Part shown: piece after piece, positions 23,629-33,173 of the stretch
Layout: each line of letters opens with the position of its first letter
Numbering within the stretch: the first letter of the stretch is position 1
Assembly: GCF_001983165.1 (NCBI RefSeq)
Contig: NZ_MNPU01000045.1
Location: 1-45,716 of the forward strand
Direction of reading: 5' to 3'
From: Pseudomonas gessardii
Lineage (GTDB): Bacteria > Pseudomonadota > Gammaproteobacteria > Pseudomonadales > Pseudomonadaceae
DNA: 45,716 bases
Position numbers and translations under genes: made by a program
Notes under the pieces: generated by a model
What the model was told of the DNA's origin: nothing
The model's database searches: none
What the model saw: only the letters and a program-made list of their open reading frames with translations

Positions 23629-24909
23629 TTAGTGAGCCCAAGAGCTGTCCAGCCACGTCAATATGCCCCGCCCCGCCATCCGCCCACTGGCAAAACACCC
23701 CGTCAGCAAATAGCCGCCGGTCGGTGCCTCCCAGTCCAGCATCTCCCCGGCACAGAACACCCCCGCTAATGGCTTGAGCATCAAGCGCTCATCCAGTAAT
23801 TCAAACGGCACGCCGCCGGCAGTGCTGATGGCTTCATCCAACGGTCGGGTTTGTACCAGGGTCAGGGGCAGTGCCTTGATATCCACAGCCAACCGCGCCG
23901 GATCATGGAAGTGCTCTGCGGGTGCCAACTCGCGCAACAGCGCGGCCTTTACCCCATCCAGGCCCAACTGGCTGTGCAAATGCTTGCTCATCGAGCGTGA
24001 GCCACGGGGCTTGGCCAGCGCCGCCTGCACCTTGTCCAGCGGCTTGCCCGGCAGCAGGTCGATGTGCACGGTGGCAGAGCCTTCGCGGTTGATGGCTTCG
24101 CGAAGCGGCGCCGACAGCGCGTAAATCAGGCTGCCTTCGATACCCGTCGCGGTGATGACGCATTCGCCCAGGTGAGGCTTGTCATCCGCCAGGCCTATCG
24201 CGACATTTTTCAGTGGCGCGCCGGCGAATTTGCTCACCATCAATTCGCTCCAGGCTGACACCTCGAAGCCACAATTGCTCGGTTGCAGCGGGGCGCAGGG
24301 TACGCCTTGGTCTTCCAGCAACTTCAGCCAGGCGCCGTCGGACCCCAGCCGCGACCAACTGCCGCCGCCGAGGGCCAGCAGCACGGCATCGCTGTGGACA
24401 ATTTTCTCGCCATCCGGGCTGTGGATCATTAAGCCGCCGTCGGCACTCCAGCCCAGCCAGCGATGCCGGGTGTGGATAACCACCCCTTGGTCACGCAGGC
24501 GCTTGAGCCAGGCCCGCAGCAGCGGTGCGGCTTTCATATCGGTCGGAAACACCCGGCCGGAGCTGCCGACAAAGGTTTCGATACCCAGGCCATGAATCCA
24601 TTCGCACAACGCCTCGGCACCAAACTGGCGCAGCAGCGGGGCGATATCTGGCGCGCGTTCGGCATAGCGGGCGAGGAACGCCGGGTAGGCTTCGGAGTGG
24701 GTGATATTCATGCCACCCACGCCCGCCAGCAGGAACTTGCGCCCCACCGAGGGCATGCCGTCATACAGGTCCACCCGGACCCCGGCCTGGCTCAGGACTT
24801 CGGCGGCCATCAGCCCGGCGGGGCCGCCGCCGATGATCGTGACGTGATAAGGCTGGGCTGGGATTTGCGGCATGGCGGTGGCTGCGGTTCGGCGAAGTAG
24901 GCCGAGCAT
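23629..24909 (-). CDS. FAD-dependent oxidoreductase of the BaiN/HI0933 family
   Basis: 426 residues. N-terminal dinucleotide-binding motif VTIIGGGPAGLMAAEVLSQAGV, then YDGMPSVGRKFLLAGVGGMN (the family's RKxLxxGxGGxN). A central insert holds the family's substrate region, and the C-terminal FAD motif GVFCAGEMLDWEAPTGGYLL precedes LTGCFASGRMAG. These traits place it in the HI0933/TIGR03862 flavoprotein group, whose substrates are mostly unknown. ATG 24873 (MPQIPAQPYH) is an equally likely start. Soluble. Confidence 0.82.
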   Translation of the reverse strand: MLGLLRRTAATAMPQIPAQPYHVTIIGGGPAGLMAAEVLSQAGVRVDLYDGMPSVGRKFLLAGVGGMNITHSEAYPAFLARYAERAPDIAPLLRQFGAEALCEWIHGLGIETFVGSSGRVFPTDMKAAPLLRAWLKRLRDQGVVIHTRHRWLGWSADGGLMIHSPDGEKIVHSDAVLLALGGGSWSRLGSDGAWLKLLEDQGVPCAPLQPSNCGFEVSAWSELMVSKFAGAPLKNVAIGLADDKPHLGECVITATGIEGSLIYALSAPLREAINREGSATVHIDLLPGKPLDKVQAALAKPRGSRSMSKHLHSQLGLDGVKAALLRELAPAEHFHDPARLAVDIKALPLTLVQTRPLDEAISTAGGVPFELLDERLMLKPLAGVFCAGEMLDWEAPTGGYLLTGCFASGRMAGRGILTWLDSSWAH

Positions 24910-25047
24910 TCTACCCGAGGACCGCGAAACTGCCTGATCAAAAAACGTACATCTTCCTACATGCTATACGGTTCCTGCCTTACAGGCGTTTACGCTCAAG
25001 TTATCCACAGGCCGTTCCACAGGCATTGTGGGTAACGCGCTCATACT

Positions 25048-25968
25048 TCAATGACAACCTGATGACGTCCACACCCGCTGCGCACTGTGGTGCAGGATGC
25101 CATGGCGGCGGGCCAGGGCAGGGCGGTCCTTGCTGTAGCCGCCACCAATCACCCCCATCACTGGGATGTCGCGGCCCAGGCAGTGGCGCATCACGCTTTC
25201 GTCACGGGCGGCGACGCCTTCGTCTGTCAGCTTGAGGTAGCCGAGGGCGTCATCCTTATGCACATCGACGCCGGCGTCATACAGCACCAGGTCAGGCTGG
25301 TACAACGGCAGCAGGTAGTTGAGGGCATCGTCCACCACCTTGAGGTAATCGGCATCCCCCATGCCCATGGGCAGCGGGATATCCCAGTCGCTGGTGGCCT
25401 TGCGTGCGGGGAAGTTTTTTTCGCAGTGCAGGGACACGGTAATGGCATCGGGGGTGTCGTGGAGGATGCGTGCGGTGCCATCGCCCTGATGCACATCACA
25501 GTCGAAGATCAGCACCCGGTTGACCCGCCCGCTGGCCAGCAGGAAGTGGCTGATCACCGCCAGGTCATTGAAGATACAAAAGCCCGCCGGGTAATCGTAA
25601 TGGGCGTGGTGGGTGCCACCGGCCAGGTGGCAGGCCAGGCCGTGTTCCAGGGCCTGTTCGGCCGCCAGTAACGAACCGCCGACCGCCCGTACCGTACGCC
25701 GGGCCAGGGCTTCGCTCCAGGGCAGGCCGAGGCGCCGTTGGTCTTCGCGGGACAAGTCGCCGCTCATATAGCGTTCGATATAGCCAGGGTCATGGGCCAG
25801 GGCGAGGACGTCGGCCGGGCACAACTGGGGACGCAGCAGTTGGCTGTCCTGGGCCAGGCCGCTGTCGACCAGGTGATCGCGCAGCAGCCGGAACTTGTCC
25901 ATGGGGAAGCGATGATCCGCCGGGAACTCGGGGCTGTAGTCGTCGTGGTAGATCAGTGGCAAAGGCAT
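25048..25968 (-). CDS. Histone-deacetylase/AcuC/AphA family deacetylase
   Basis: 306 residues, the usual length for class-II-type bacterial HDAC-like amidohydrolases. Zinc and charge-relay motifs: HHAHYDYPAGFCIFNDLAV, VLIFDCDVHQGDGTAR and YDAGVDVHKDDALG. Targets in this family include acetyl-lysine and acetylpolyamines; the substrate is not evident here. ATG 25968 (MPLPLIYHDDY) is chosen over the longer 26016 start, because this is where family similarity begins. Confidence 0.83.
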   Translation of the reverse strand: MPLPLIYHDDYSPEFPADHRFPMDKFRLLRDHLVDSGLAQDSQLLRPQLCPADVLALAHDPGYIERYMSGDLSREDQRRLGLPWSEALARRTVRAVGGSLLAAEQALEHGLACHLAGGTHHAHYDYPAGFCIFNDLAVISHFLLASGRVNRVLIFDCDVHQGDGTARILHDTPDAITVSLHCEKNFPARKATSDWDIPLPMGMGDADYLKVVDDALNYLLPLYQPDLVLYDAGVDVHKDDALGYLKLTDEGVAARDESVMRHCLGRDIPVMGVIGGGYSKDRPALARRHGILHHSAQRVWTSSGCH

Positions 25969-26043
25969 GGCAATTTCTGACAGGAACCAGCGACGGATCT
26001 TAACAGCGCTGTACACTCACGCACATGGCCGGGGAGGGGAACG

Positions 26044-26613
26044 ATGGAGCCGATACTGGAGTTGGAAAGCGCGCGCCTGGTGCTGCGCCAATGGCGCGAC
26101 AGCGATCTGCCGGCGTTTGCCCGCATGTGCGCCGACCCGCAGGTGATGCGCTATTTCCCGGCCCCCCTGGACCGCCTGGAAAGCGCCGCCCTGATCGGGC
26201 GGGTACGCGGGCATTTTGCCGAGTTCGGGTTTGGCCTGTGGGCCCTGGCACGCAAGGACAGCGGCGAGTTTATCGGCCTCACGGGGTTGATGCATGTCGG
26301 CTTTGAGGCCGACTTCACCCCGGCGGTGGAGATCGGCTGGCGTCTGGCCCGCGAGCACTGGGGCCTGGGCTTTGCCAGTGAGGCGGCCTGGACCGCGTTG
26401 CGTGGTGGGTTTGATCGTTTGCTACTGGAGGAGATCGTGGCCTTTACCACCGAGGCCAACCTGGCGTCGCAGAAAGTCATGCAGGCCATCGGCATGCATT
26501 ACGATCCGGCGGCAGATTTTCAGCACCCCAGGCTCGCGGCGGATGATCCGCTGCGCCATCATGTGTTGTACCGCATCACCCGCGCCCAATGGTTGGATAC
26601 GCTGCACGGATAA
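26044..26613 (+). CDS. GNAT acetyltransferase, RimJ/RimL type
   Basis: 189 residues. Opening LESARLVLRQWRDSDLPAFA and the PQVMRYFP motif are typical of the RimJ/L subgroup. The acetyl-CoA loop lies in EIGWRLAREHWGLGFASEAA, and the closing EANLASQKVMQAIGM is the conserved GNAT helix. Divergent from the HDAC-like gene with only a 75-base gap; an acetylase/deacetylase pair is tempting but not shown. Confidence 0.83.
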   Translation: MEPILELESARLVLRQWRDSDLPAFARMCADPQVMRYFPAPLDRLESAALIGRVRGHFAEFGFGLWALARKDSGEFIGLTGLMHVGFEADFTPAVEIGWRLAREHWGLGFASEAAWTALRGGFDRLLLEEIVAFTTEANLASQKVMQAIGMHYDPAADFQHPRLAADDPLRHHVLYRITRAQWLDTLHG

Positions 26614-26684
26614 GCAGGCCGCCCGATGTGATTCCCCGCCGCAGCCAAGACTGCGCGGTTTTGCCCTGTGTGAGGAGAGTTTGA

Positions 26685-27554
26685 ATGAGCCAAGTGTTGG
26701 AAGATCTGGTCGACTTGCTGACCCTGGAACCGATTGAAGAAAACCTCTTCCGTGGTCGCAGCCAGGACTTGGGCTTTCGCCAACTGTTCGGCGGCCAGGT
26801 CTTGGGCCAGTCGCTGTCGGCGGCCAGCCAGACCGTTGAAGAGGCGCGGCATGTGCATTCGTTGCACGGCTATTTCCTGCGTCCGGGGGATGCCGGGCTG
26901 CCGGTGGTCTATCAAGTGGACCGGGTACGCGATGGCGGCAGTTTCAGCACGCGCCGGGTGACGGCGATCCAGAAGGGCAACCCGATCTTCACCTGCAGCG
27001 CCTCGTTCCAGTACGACGAAGAAGGCTTCGAGCACCAGACCACCATGCCGGTGGTGGTAGGCCCGGAGAACCTGCCGTCGGAGCTGGAGCTGACCCGGCA
27101 GCGCGCGCACCTGATCCCCGAACCCATGCGCGAAAAACTGCTGTGCCCCAAGCCGATCGAAGTGCGCCCGGTGACCGAGAAAGACCCGTACAACCCGCAG
27201 CCGGGCGATCCGGTCAAGTATGTGTGGTTCCGCGCCGATGGCGCCCTGGCCGACTTGCCGGCCTTGCATAAGTACCTGCTGGCCTACGCCTCGGACTTTG
27301 GCCTGCTGACCACCTCGTTGCTGCCCCATGGCAAGACCGTGTGGCAGAAGGACATGCAAGTGGCCAGCCTGGACCATGCTTTGTGGTTCCACGCCGACCT
27401 GCGGGCCGATGACTGGTTGTTGTACGCCATGGACAGCCCATGGTCCGGCAATTCCCGTGGGTTCTCCCGTGGCAGCGTGTACAACCGCGCCGGCCAACTG
27501 GTGGCCTCGGTGACCCAGGAGGGTTTGATCCGCCATCGCAAGGATTGGGCATGA
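26685..27554 (+). CDS. tesB: Acyl-CoA thioesterase II
   Basis: 289 residues, matching TesB length. Double hot-dog fold: FRQLFGGQVLGQSLSAASQT, VHSLHGYFLRPGD, and in the second half LDHALWFHADLRADDWLLY and SVTQEGLIRHRK, the last carrying the catalytic glutamine. Cleaves medium- to long-chain acyl-CoA. Strong GAGGAG upstream. Its stop overlaps the ATG of the HAD gene (ATGA at 27551-27554), so the two are co-translated. Confidence 0.9.
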   Translation: MSQVLEDLVDLLTLEPIEENLFRGRSQDLGFRQLFGGQVLGQSLSAASQTVEEARHVHSLHGYFLRPGDAGLPVVYQVDRVRDGGSFSTRRVTAIQKGNPIFTCSASFQYDEEGFEHQTTMPVVVGPENLPSELELTRQRAHLIPEPMREKLLCPKPIEVRPVTEKDPYNPQPGDPVKYVWFRADGALADLPALHKYLLAYASDFGLLTTSLLPHGKTVWQKDMQVASLDHALWFHADLRADDWLLYAMDSPWSGNSRGFSRGSVYNRAGQLVASVTQEGLIRHRKDWA

Positions 27555-28138
27555 GCCTGGCCGACGTTAAGCACTGGGTGTTTGATATGGACGGCACCCT
27601 GACCGTGGCCGTGCATGACTTTGCGGCAATCCGCGTGGCCCTGGATGTTCCGCCTGCCGACGACATCCTCACTCACCTGGCGACATTGCCCGCGGCTGAA
27701 GCGGCGGCCAAGCATGCCTGGTTGCTGGAGCATGAGCGTGAACTGGCGCTGGGGTCGGTGGCGGCCACGGGCGCGGTGGAGCTGGTTCGGGACTTGGCGG
27801 CACGGGGCTATCGCCTCGGGATCCTGACGCGCAATGCGCAGGCGTTGGCGCACATCACCTTGCAGGCCATCGGCCTGGCGGACTGCTTTGCCGTGGAGGA
27901 TGTGTTGGGACGTGACGATGCACCGCCCAAGCCGGCCCCCGGAGGCCTGTTGAAACTGGCCCGGGCCTGGGATGTGGCGCCGGCCGAGATGGTGATGGTG
28001 GGTGACTATCGCTTTGACCTGGATTGCGGGCGGGCGGCGGGGACGCGGACGGTGTTGGTCAACCAGCTCGAAAACCCCTGGCCTGGGCTGGCTGACTGGC
28101 ATGCCAAGGACTGCGCGGCATTGCGCCAGATGATCTAG
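27551..28138 (+). CDS. HAD-superfamily hydrolase (phosphoglycolate-phosphatase-like)
   Basis: 195 residues, HAD subfamily IA. Motif I is FDMDGTLT, motif II LGILTRNAQ, motif III lysine in DDAPPKPAPGG and motif IV VMVGDYRFDLDCGRAAGT. The small cap is helical. Probably a small-molecule phosphatase; substrate unknown. Four-base overlap with tesB. Confidence 0.85.
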   Translation: MSLADVKHWVFDMDGTLTVAVHDFAAIRVALDVPPADDILTHLATLPAAEAAAKHAWLLEHERELALGSVAATGAVELVRDLAARGYRLGILTRNAQALAHITLQAIGLADCFAVEDVLGRDDAPPKPAPGGLLKLARAWDVAPAEMVMVGDYRFDLDCGRAAGTRTVLVNQLENPWPGLADWHAKDCAALRQMI

Positions 28139-28177
28139 CCCAGGCAGCACATTTTTGATTGGGTTTTTCCAGGGCGG

Positions 28178-29155
28178 TTAGTGGAACAAGGCTTCCTGCC
28201 CCTGCGGCGAGGTAAACATCTTGTCGCCATCATGCCCAACCCCAGGCACTTCAACCAACCGCTGGCTCAACTGCGGATGCCGCAGCTTGAGGTAGTCAAA
28301 ATAGTTGTGCCCACGAATCAGCCGGTAGGCGCCCTGGGCCTCGGCCGCGCAGCTCTTGTCCAGGGCCGGGTGGTTGGGGTCGGTGTCCTGCTGGCCCAGC
28401 AGGTAGGTGATATCGCGCGCGACGTAGGCTTTTTCCAGTTGCTGGGGGCTTTGGCCATTGGCATAGGCCGGCAGCTTTTGCAGGCCGTATTTCCAGGCAT
28501 TGAAGTCCGGGCAACTGGCCGGGGTAAACGGCACCGGGCGTTGCGGGCTGAAGTAGGCGTAGGACGACGGGTTGGCGATCACATAGCGCAGGCTGATCCC
28601 GGCGGTTTGCAGGGCCGGGTGGGCATGGCCGGTCAGGGCAAAGCGCTGCACCACCTGGCCGCCGCCGGAATGCCCGGCGACTACTATTGCCTTGAGGGCC
28701 GGGAACAGTGTGCGGTTGCCCAGGTGCTGGATGATCTGGTCCAGGGCCCCGTAGGAGCTGATCTGGTCATGGCCGATTGACGCCTCGCCAGCCATCCACC
28801 CATTGCCGTGCCAGCGTAAAACGTTATCGCCCAGGTGATGGCGCTGGATATCGGCCTCGTTGAGAAACTGCGGCGCGATCACCAGGGTATTGGCACCTTG
28901 CCCGGCGTGGGCCGCTGCATCTTCGGCACTGTTGAGGTAGGTCTGGGCGTTGCGCAGCCGGCCATGCACGATAATCAACGCGCGAGTGATTTGTGGCAGC
29001 GGCTGGCGCCAGTCCTGGCTCAGGCCCAGGCTCAGGTCGCCGGCTTGCAGAGAAAAGCGCTCGGGGCTGACCACCTTGACCGCCTGCCCGGCGGCCTGGG
29101 TGGCGGTAGCGCTGGTGATCATCACGCCCAGCAGCCATCCGCAGCGTTTATTCAT
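28178..29155 (-). CDS. Exported alpha/beta-hydrolase
   Basis: 325 residues with a Sec signal (RCGWLLGVMITSATATQAAG, cleavage near residue 22). Nucleophile elbow VAGHSGGGQVVQRFA; an early oxyanion-type IIVHGRLRNAQ; the likely catalytic His in VEVPGVGHDGDKMF. Function within the lipase/esterase superfamily is not determinable. Starts at the base after the YpfJ gene's stop, so they form an operon. Confidence 0.78.
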   Translation of the reverse strand: MNKRCGWLLGVMITSATATQAAGQAVKVVSPERFSLQAGDLSLGLSQDWRQPLPQITRALIIVHGRLRNAQTYLNSAEDAAAHAGQGANTLVIAPQFLNEADIQRHHLGDNVLRWHGNGWMAGEASIGHDQISSYGALDQIIQHLGNRTLFPALKAIVVAGHSGGGQVVQRFALTGHAHPALQTAGISLRYVIANPSSYAYFSPQRPVPFTPASCPDFNAWKYGLQKLPAYANGQSPQQLEKAYVARDITYLLGQQDTDPNHPALDKSCAAEAQGAYRLIRGHNYFDYLKLRHPQLSQRLVEVPGVGHDGDKMFTSPQGQEALFH

Positions 29156-30043
29156 TTACAGGCTCTTGGCCGTAAACGTGTCGCATTGGGAGATCTGGCC
29201 TTGGGCAAACCCGGTCTTGAACCAGCGAACCCGCTGTTGCGAGGTGCCGTGGGTGAACGAGTCGGGGACCACACGCCCCTGGCCCTGTTGCTGCAAGCGG
29301 TCATCGCCGATGGCGTTGGCGGCGTTCAGCGCTTCTTCGATATCGCCCGGTTCCAGCCAGTTCAGGCGCTTTTGCGCACGGTTGGCCCAGACCCCGGCGA
29401 AGCAGTCGGCTTGCAGCTCCTGGCGGACCAGCAGGCCACCATCGCCTTGCATCTGCCGGCCTTGCTGGCGCGCCACCTGGATTTTTGACGAAATCCCCAG
29501 CAGGGTTTGCACGTGATGGCCGACTTCGTGGGCGATCACATAGGCCTGGGCAAAATCGCCGGCCGCCTGGAAGCGCTGGGACATTTCCCGGAAGAAATCC
29601 AGGTCCAGGTAGACCTGCTGGTCGGCCGGGCAATAGAACGGGCCACTGGCCGAGGTCGCGCCGCCACAGGCGGAATTCACCCGGCCACGGAACAGGATCA
29701 GCTTGGGGTTCTTGTAGGCCAGGCCGTTTTCCTGGAACACCTGGCCCCAGGTGTCTTCAGTGTCGCCCAGCACCGCGCGCACGAAATCCGCCTGCTCATC
29801 ATTGGCCGGCGGCGCCTGGCGCGTTTGCGGGCTGACCGAAGGGGCCTGCTCGGTCATCTGGCCGCTCAGTTGCCCGAGGATCTGCATCGGGTCCTGGCCG
29901 GTCAGCAGGCCGATTCCGACGATCAGCACAATGGCGGTCAGGCTCAGGCCCTTGCCACCCCCAAAGCGCATGCCGCCGCCACCGCCGCCGTCATTGCGCG
30001 CGTCGACCACGTTGTCGCTGCGTCGACCCTTTTTCCATAGCAT
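29156..30043 (-). CDS. YpfJ-type neutral zinc metallopeptidase
   Basis: 295 residues. One N-terminal membrane segment (LSLTAIVLIVGIGLLTG) after a glycine-rich basic start. Zinc motif HEVGHH in AYVIAHEVGHHVQTLLG. Other family marks: SACGGATSASGPFYCPADQQ and ELQADCFAGVWAN, which supplies the third ligand region. It is a membrane-anchored protease-like protein with the catalytic domain probably in the periplasm. Physiological substrate unknown. Confidence 0.85.
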   Translation of the reverse strand: MLWKKGRRSDNVVDARNDGGGGGGMRFGGGKGLSLTAIVLIVGIGLLTGQDPMQILGQLSGQMTEQAPSVSPQTRQAPPANDEQADFVRAVLGDTEDTWGQVFQENGLAYKNPKLILFRGRVNSACGGATSASGPFYCPADQQVYLDLDFFREMSQRFQAAGDFAQAYVIAHEVGHHVQTLLGISSKIQVARQQGRQMQGDGGLLVRQELQADCFAGVWANRAQKRLNWLEPGDIEEALNAANAIGDDRLQQQGQGRVVPDSFTHGTSQQRVRWFKTGFAQGQISQCDTFTAKSL

Positions 30044-30095
30044 GGGGCAATCCTCTTGATGATCGTGTTGTTAGCGCCGTGATTGAGTATGGCCG

Positions 30096-30509
30096 TTATT
30101 CGCGGCAATACCCTTCGCCCGTGTTGACCACCAGGCAGTCTTTTTTATCCGCCAGCCATTTCAAACCGGTGGCGGCACCATTGCCGGCGCGCAGCACCTG
30201 TGGGCCGTCCGGGCGGTTGAAGAGGATGCCGTCTTCGCCAGCCTGACCCTTGAAGGTGCCGGCCGCATCGGCATCCAGGCCGTATTGCATGGTCAGCAGG
30301 TAATGCCCGCGCCCGATGCTGTCGTCCTTGCTGACGGTCAGGTGCAGGCCTTCGACGCCGATCCATTTGCCGACCCATTTGTCGGTGGGCAGGGTTTCTG
30401 GCACCAGGCTCGCCTGTACCGAAGGCGGCGCCGGCTTGGGCGCCTGGGGGGCTTTATCGCAGGCACTGAGCAGGGCGAGGGTCGAAAGCAGCAACAGGGT
30501 TTTTTTCAT
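30096..30509 (-). CDS. Small lipoprotein, unknown
   Basis: 137 residues. Lipoprotein signal LLLLSTLALLSAC with the lipobox cysteine at 17, followed by a proline-rich linker (APQAPKPAPPSVQ). A small beta-rich domain (DKWVGKWIGVEGLHLTVSKD, DGILFNRPDGPQVLRAG) ends in CLVVNTGEGYCRE, with two cysteines that could pair. I do not know a function. Confidence 0.75.
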   Translation of the reverse strand: MKKTLLLLSTLALLSACDKAPQAPKPAPPSVQASLVPETLPTDKWVGKWIGVEGLHLTVSKDDSIGRGHYLLTMQYGLDADAAGTFKGQAGEDGILFNRPDGPQVLRAGNGAATGLKWLADKKDCLVVNTGEGYCRE

Positions 30510-30704
30510 CGGGGATTGGCCTTGGTTAAAAAGCCTGCAATGGCAGGCTGGCGTGCAGGGTTGGACTGGGTTTGGGCGAATTAGTGCGCTGATCGCCCGC
30601 TGTTTGGTTATGCTCTTGAGACCGATGCACCACCCGCTCTAGATTAGCGCGTTGAGTGCCACTGCTTGCGGCGGTCATTTCAGCCTGTCACGCACGAGAA
30701 TTCA

Positions 30705-31583
30705 ATGACTCTCAGCACCCCACTTTCCGGCGTCAACCATCCCTTCAAGGGCATCGTGCTGATTGTGCTGGCCACGTTCCTGTTTTCCAGCCACGACGCC
30801 TTGTCCAAATACCTGGCCGGGTTCTATCCGATCGTGATGGTGGTGTGGGCCCGCTACATGGTGCATACACTGCTGATGGCGGGGATTTTCCTGCCGCAAT
30901 CGGGCTTGCGCGTGCTGCGCAGCAAGCGCCCGTTATGGCAAGTGGCCAGAGCCTTGTGCCTGCTGGGCACCAGCCTGTTTTTCACCGCCGCCCTGCATTA
31001 CATCCCGCTGGCGGAAGCCACGGCGGTGAACTTCCTCGCGCCGATCCTGGTGACGGCCCTGTCGGTGCCGCTGCTGGGCGAGCATGTGACGCGGGGCCAG
31101 TGGCTGGCGGTGATCTGTGGGTTTGTCGGGGTGATCATCATTGTGCATCCGGGCGGTGAGTTGTTCACCCCGGCGGTGTTGTTGCCATTGGTCTCGGCGT
31201 TGTTCTTCTGTTTCTACCAACTGCTGACCCGCATCCTCAGCCAGTACGACAGCCCGACCACCAGCAACTTCTTCGCCGGCCTGTGCAACACCCTGGTGAT
31301 GAGCGCGTTGGTGCCGTTCTTCTGGCAGGTGCCGACCCTGGGCCATGGCCTGTTGATGCTGGCCCTGGGCACCTGTGGGATGACTGCGCACTTGATGCTG
31401 ACCCAGGCCTTCCGCTTCGCCGCGCCGGCCTTGCTGGCGCCGTTCGGCTATTGCCAGATCGTGTTTGCGGGGTTGTTGGGCTGGCTGGTGTTCAATCACA
31501 CCCCGGACCTGACCACGGTGGTCGGGATCGGGGTGATCTGCCTGAGCGGCCTGGCCGCTGCCTGGCAGCAGCGGCGGCGTTGA
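30705..31583 (+). CDS. EamA/DMT-family transporter
   Basis: 292 residues, about ten helices in two EamA repeats, typified by VLATFLFSSHDALSKYLAGF and LPLVSALFFCFYQLLTRILS. The region YIPLAEATAVNFLAPILVTA is a family hallmark. ATG 30705 gives a compact N-terminus. Substrate unknown. Convergent with the MFS gene, whose stop lies one base away. Confidence 0.82.
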   Translation: MTLSTPLSGVNHPFKGIVLIVLATFLFSSHDALSKYLAGFYPIVMVVWARYMVHTLLMAGIFLPQSGLRVLRSKRPLWQVARALCLLGTSLFFTAALHYIPLAEATAVNFLAPILVTALSVPLLGEHVTRGQWLAVICGFVGVIIIVHPGGELFTPAVLLPLVSALFFCFYQLLTRILSQYDSPTTSNFFAGLCNTLVMSALVPFFWQVPTLGHGLLMLALGTCGMTAHLMLTQAFRFAAPALLAPFGYCQIVFAGLLGWLVFNHTPDLTTVVGIGVICLSGLAAAWQQRRR

Positions 31584-31584
31584 A

Positions 31585-32919
31585 TCAGGTCGCGACGGTA
31601 GGGATCTTGCGCGGTGCCATGAAGTACATCCAGGCCAGGGCGATGAAGTACATCGCCGGGATCAGGGTGAACAGCACGGTGTAATTGTTGTGGGTCACGG
31701 TCAGGATATGGCCGACGATCTGGGTCATGAACATTCCGCCGATAGCCGCGCACATCCCGCCAAAGCCAAACACTGTGCTCATCATGTGCTTGGGCGTGTA
31801 GTCCATCACCAGGCTCCAGATATTGGCGGTCCAGGCCTGGTGCGCGCCGATGGCCAGGGAGATGGCCAACACCGCGACCCACAGCTGGCTTGCGCCGGCG
31901 GCCATGATCACGCCGACGATGCAGCAGGCAAACAGCAGCATCGACAGCAAGCGCGCCTTGATCGGCGGCATGCCACGTCCGATCAGGAACGAGGACAGAA
32001 CCCCACCGCCCACGCTGCCGAAGTCGGCCGTCAGGTAAATGATGATCAGCGGGATACCCATCTGCGTCACGTTGATCCCCAGGTTGTATTGCTGGTTGAG
32101 GAACGGCGGCAGCCAGTACAGGTAGAACCAGAACACCGGCGCGGTCAGGGCGTAGGCAATGGCGAAGGCCCAGGTGCCACGCATGCGCAGGATGCGGCTG
32201 AACGGCACGCGAGGTTGTTCCGGCTCGACTTCCTGTTGCACGTAGTCCAGTTCCGATTGCTTCACGCTCGGATGCTCTTCGGGGTTGTAGTACTTCAGGC
32301 CCCAGAACACCAGCCAGATCCCACCCAGTGCCGCCATGCACAAAAAGGCGGCCTGCCAGCCCCATACATGCAGCACCAGTGGCAGCAGCATTGGTGTGAG
32401 CATGGCGCCGACGTTGGTGCCGGCGTTGAAGATCCCGGTAGCCACCGCCCGCTCGCCGGCGGGGAACCACAGGCGGGTGGTCTTGACGCAAGCGGGGTAG
32501 TTGGCCGCTTCGGTCAGGCCGAGGATAAAGCGGCAGACCATAAAACCCAGCGCCGAGGTGGCCAGGCCGTGGGCGCCGGTGGCGATGCTCCACAGCAGCA
32601 CTGCGCAGAAGAACACGCGCTTGACGCCGACCCGGTCGATCAACCGGCCTTGCAGCACGAAACCAATGGCATAACCCACCTGGAACCAGAAGTTGATGTT
32701 GGCGTAGTCCATCGCCGTCCAGCTCATCTCCTTGGCCAGGATCGGCTGCATCACACCCAGGGCGGCACGGTCGATGTAGTTCAGGGTGGTGGCAAAAAAT
32801 ACCAGGGCCAGCATGCCCCAGCGGGTTTTGCCAACGGCGAGGGCGCCGCGAATCTTGTCGCCAATGGCCGCTTGCGGGTTGCCGGGGCGCGGGGCTACGG
32901 CGGAGTTTTGCGAAGGCAT
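31585..32919 (-). CDS. MFS transporter of the anion:cation symporter type, probable quinate/shikimate-module porter
   Basis: 444 residues, twelve helices. MFS signature in LINDR-like LQGRLIDRVGVKR; TRLWFPAGERAVATGIFNAG is typical of ACS-family (glucarate, aromatic acid, phthalate) porters. Divergent from quiC across a 254-base region with PcaR-like boxes, so uptake of quinate, shikimate or dehydroshikimate is the natural inference. Hexuronate-type substrates cannot be excluded from sequence alone. Confidence 0.75.
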   Translation of the reverse strand: MPSQNSAVAPRPGNPQAAIGDKIRGALAVGKTRWGMLALVFFATTLNYIDRAALGVMQPILAKEMSWTAMDYANINFWFQVGYAIGFVLQGRLIDRVGVKRVFFCAVLLWSIATGAHGLATSALGFMVCRFILGLTEAANYPACVKTTRLWFPAGERAVATGIFNAGTNVGAMLTPMLLPLVLHVWGWQAAFLCMAALGGIWLVFWGLKYYNPEEHPSVKQSELDYVQQEVEPEQPRVPFSRILRMRGTWAFAIAYALTAPVFWFYLYWLPPFLNQQYNLGINVTQMGIPLIIIYLTADFGSVGGGVLSSFLIGRGMPPIKARLLSMLLFACCIVGVIMAAGASQLWVAVLAISLAIGAHQAWTANIWSLVMDYTPKHMMSTVFGFGGMCAAIGGMFMTQIVGHILTVTHNNYTVLFTLIPAMYFIALAWMYFMAPRKIPTVAT

Positions 32920-33039
32920 GAGAAGTACCCGTTTTTTAAAATTGTTAGGGTGTGTTCTGGGTCTTGATCACAGGTTTGCGCCTTGAAAAAGCGGCCCTGG
33001 ATGCGCAATCGATGGTGCGCAGCGGCTAAAAAATCGTCA

Positions 33040-33073
33040 ATTCGCCAATCGCCATTGTGTTCGATAATCGCCC
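33040..33073 (+). promoter_or_regulatory. Tandem PcaR-like boxes before quiC
   Basis: GTTCGATAATCGCCC at 33059-33073 matches the P. putida PcaR binding sequence GTTCGATAATCGCAC at 14 of 15 positions. A weaker copy, ATTCGCCAATCGCCA, lies at 33040-33054. Situated about 100 bases before the quiC start in the divergent region. Recollection of the PcaR consensus is from the literature on pca promoters. Confidence 0.6.
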
Positions 33074-33082
33074 ATAAAACTA

Positions 33083-33090
33083 ACCGGTTG
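33083..33090. promoter_or_regulatory. AACCGGTT palindrome, candidate TetR operator
   Basis: Perfect 8-base palindrome, extending imperfectly to CTAACCGGTTGG, in the divergent MFS/quiC region. The TetR-family regulator at 35141 is the obvious candidate ligand. Confidence 0.35.
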
Positions 33091-33173
33091 GTACATTTTA
33101 AATTGCCGCTTTATCGCCGGGGGCCAATAATTTGCCGCAAACAACACCAGCTTTCATTGCCGGGAGTCACCCC

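Noticed and set aside
31690..32967. 425-codon plus-strand frame opposite the MFS gene
   Set aside because: Histidine/glutamine/glycine-rich shadow of a membrane protein; no motif.
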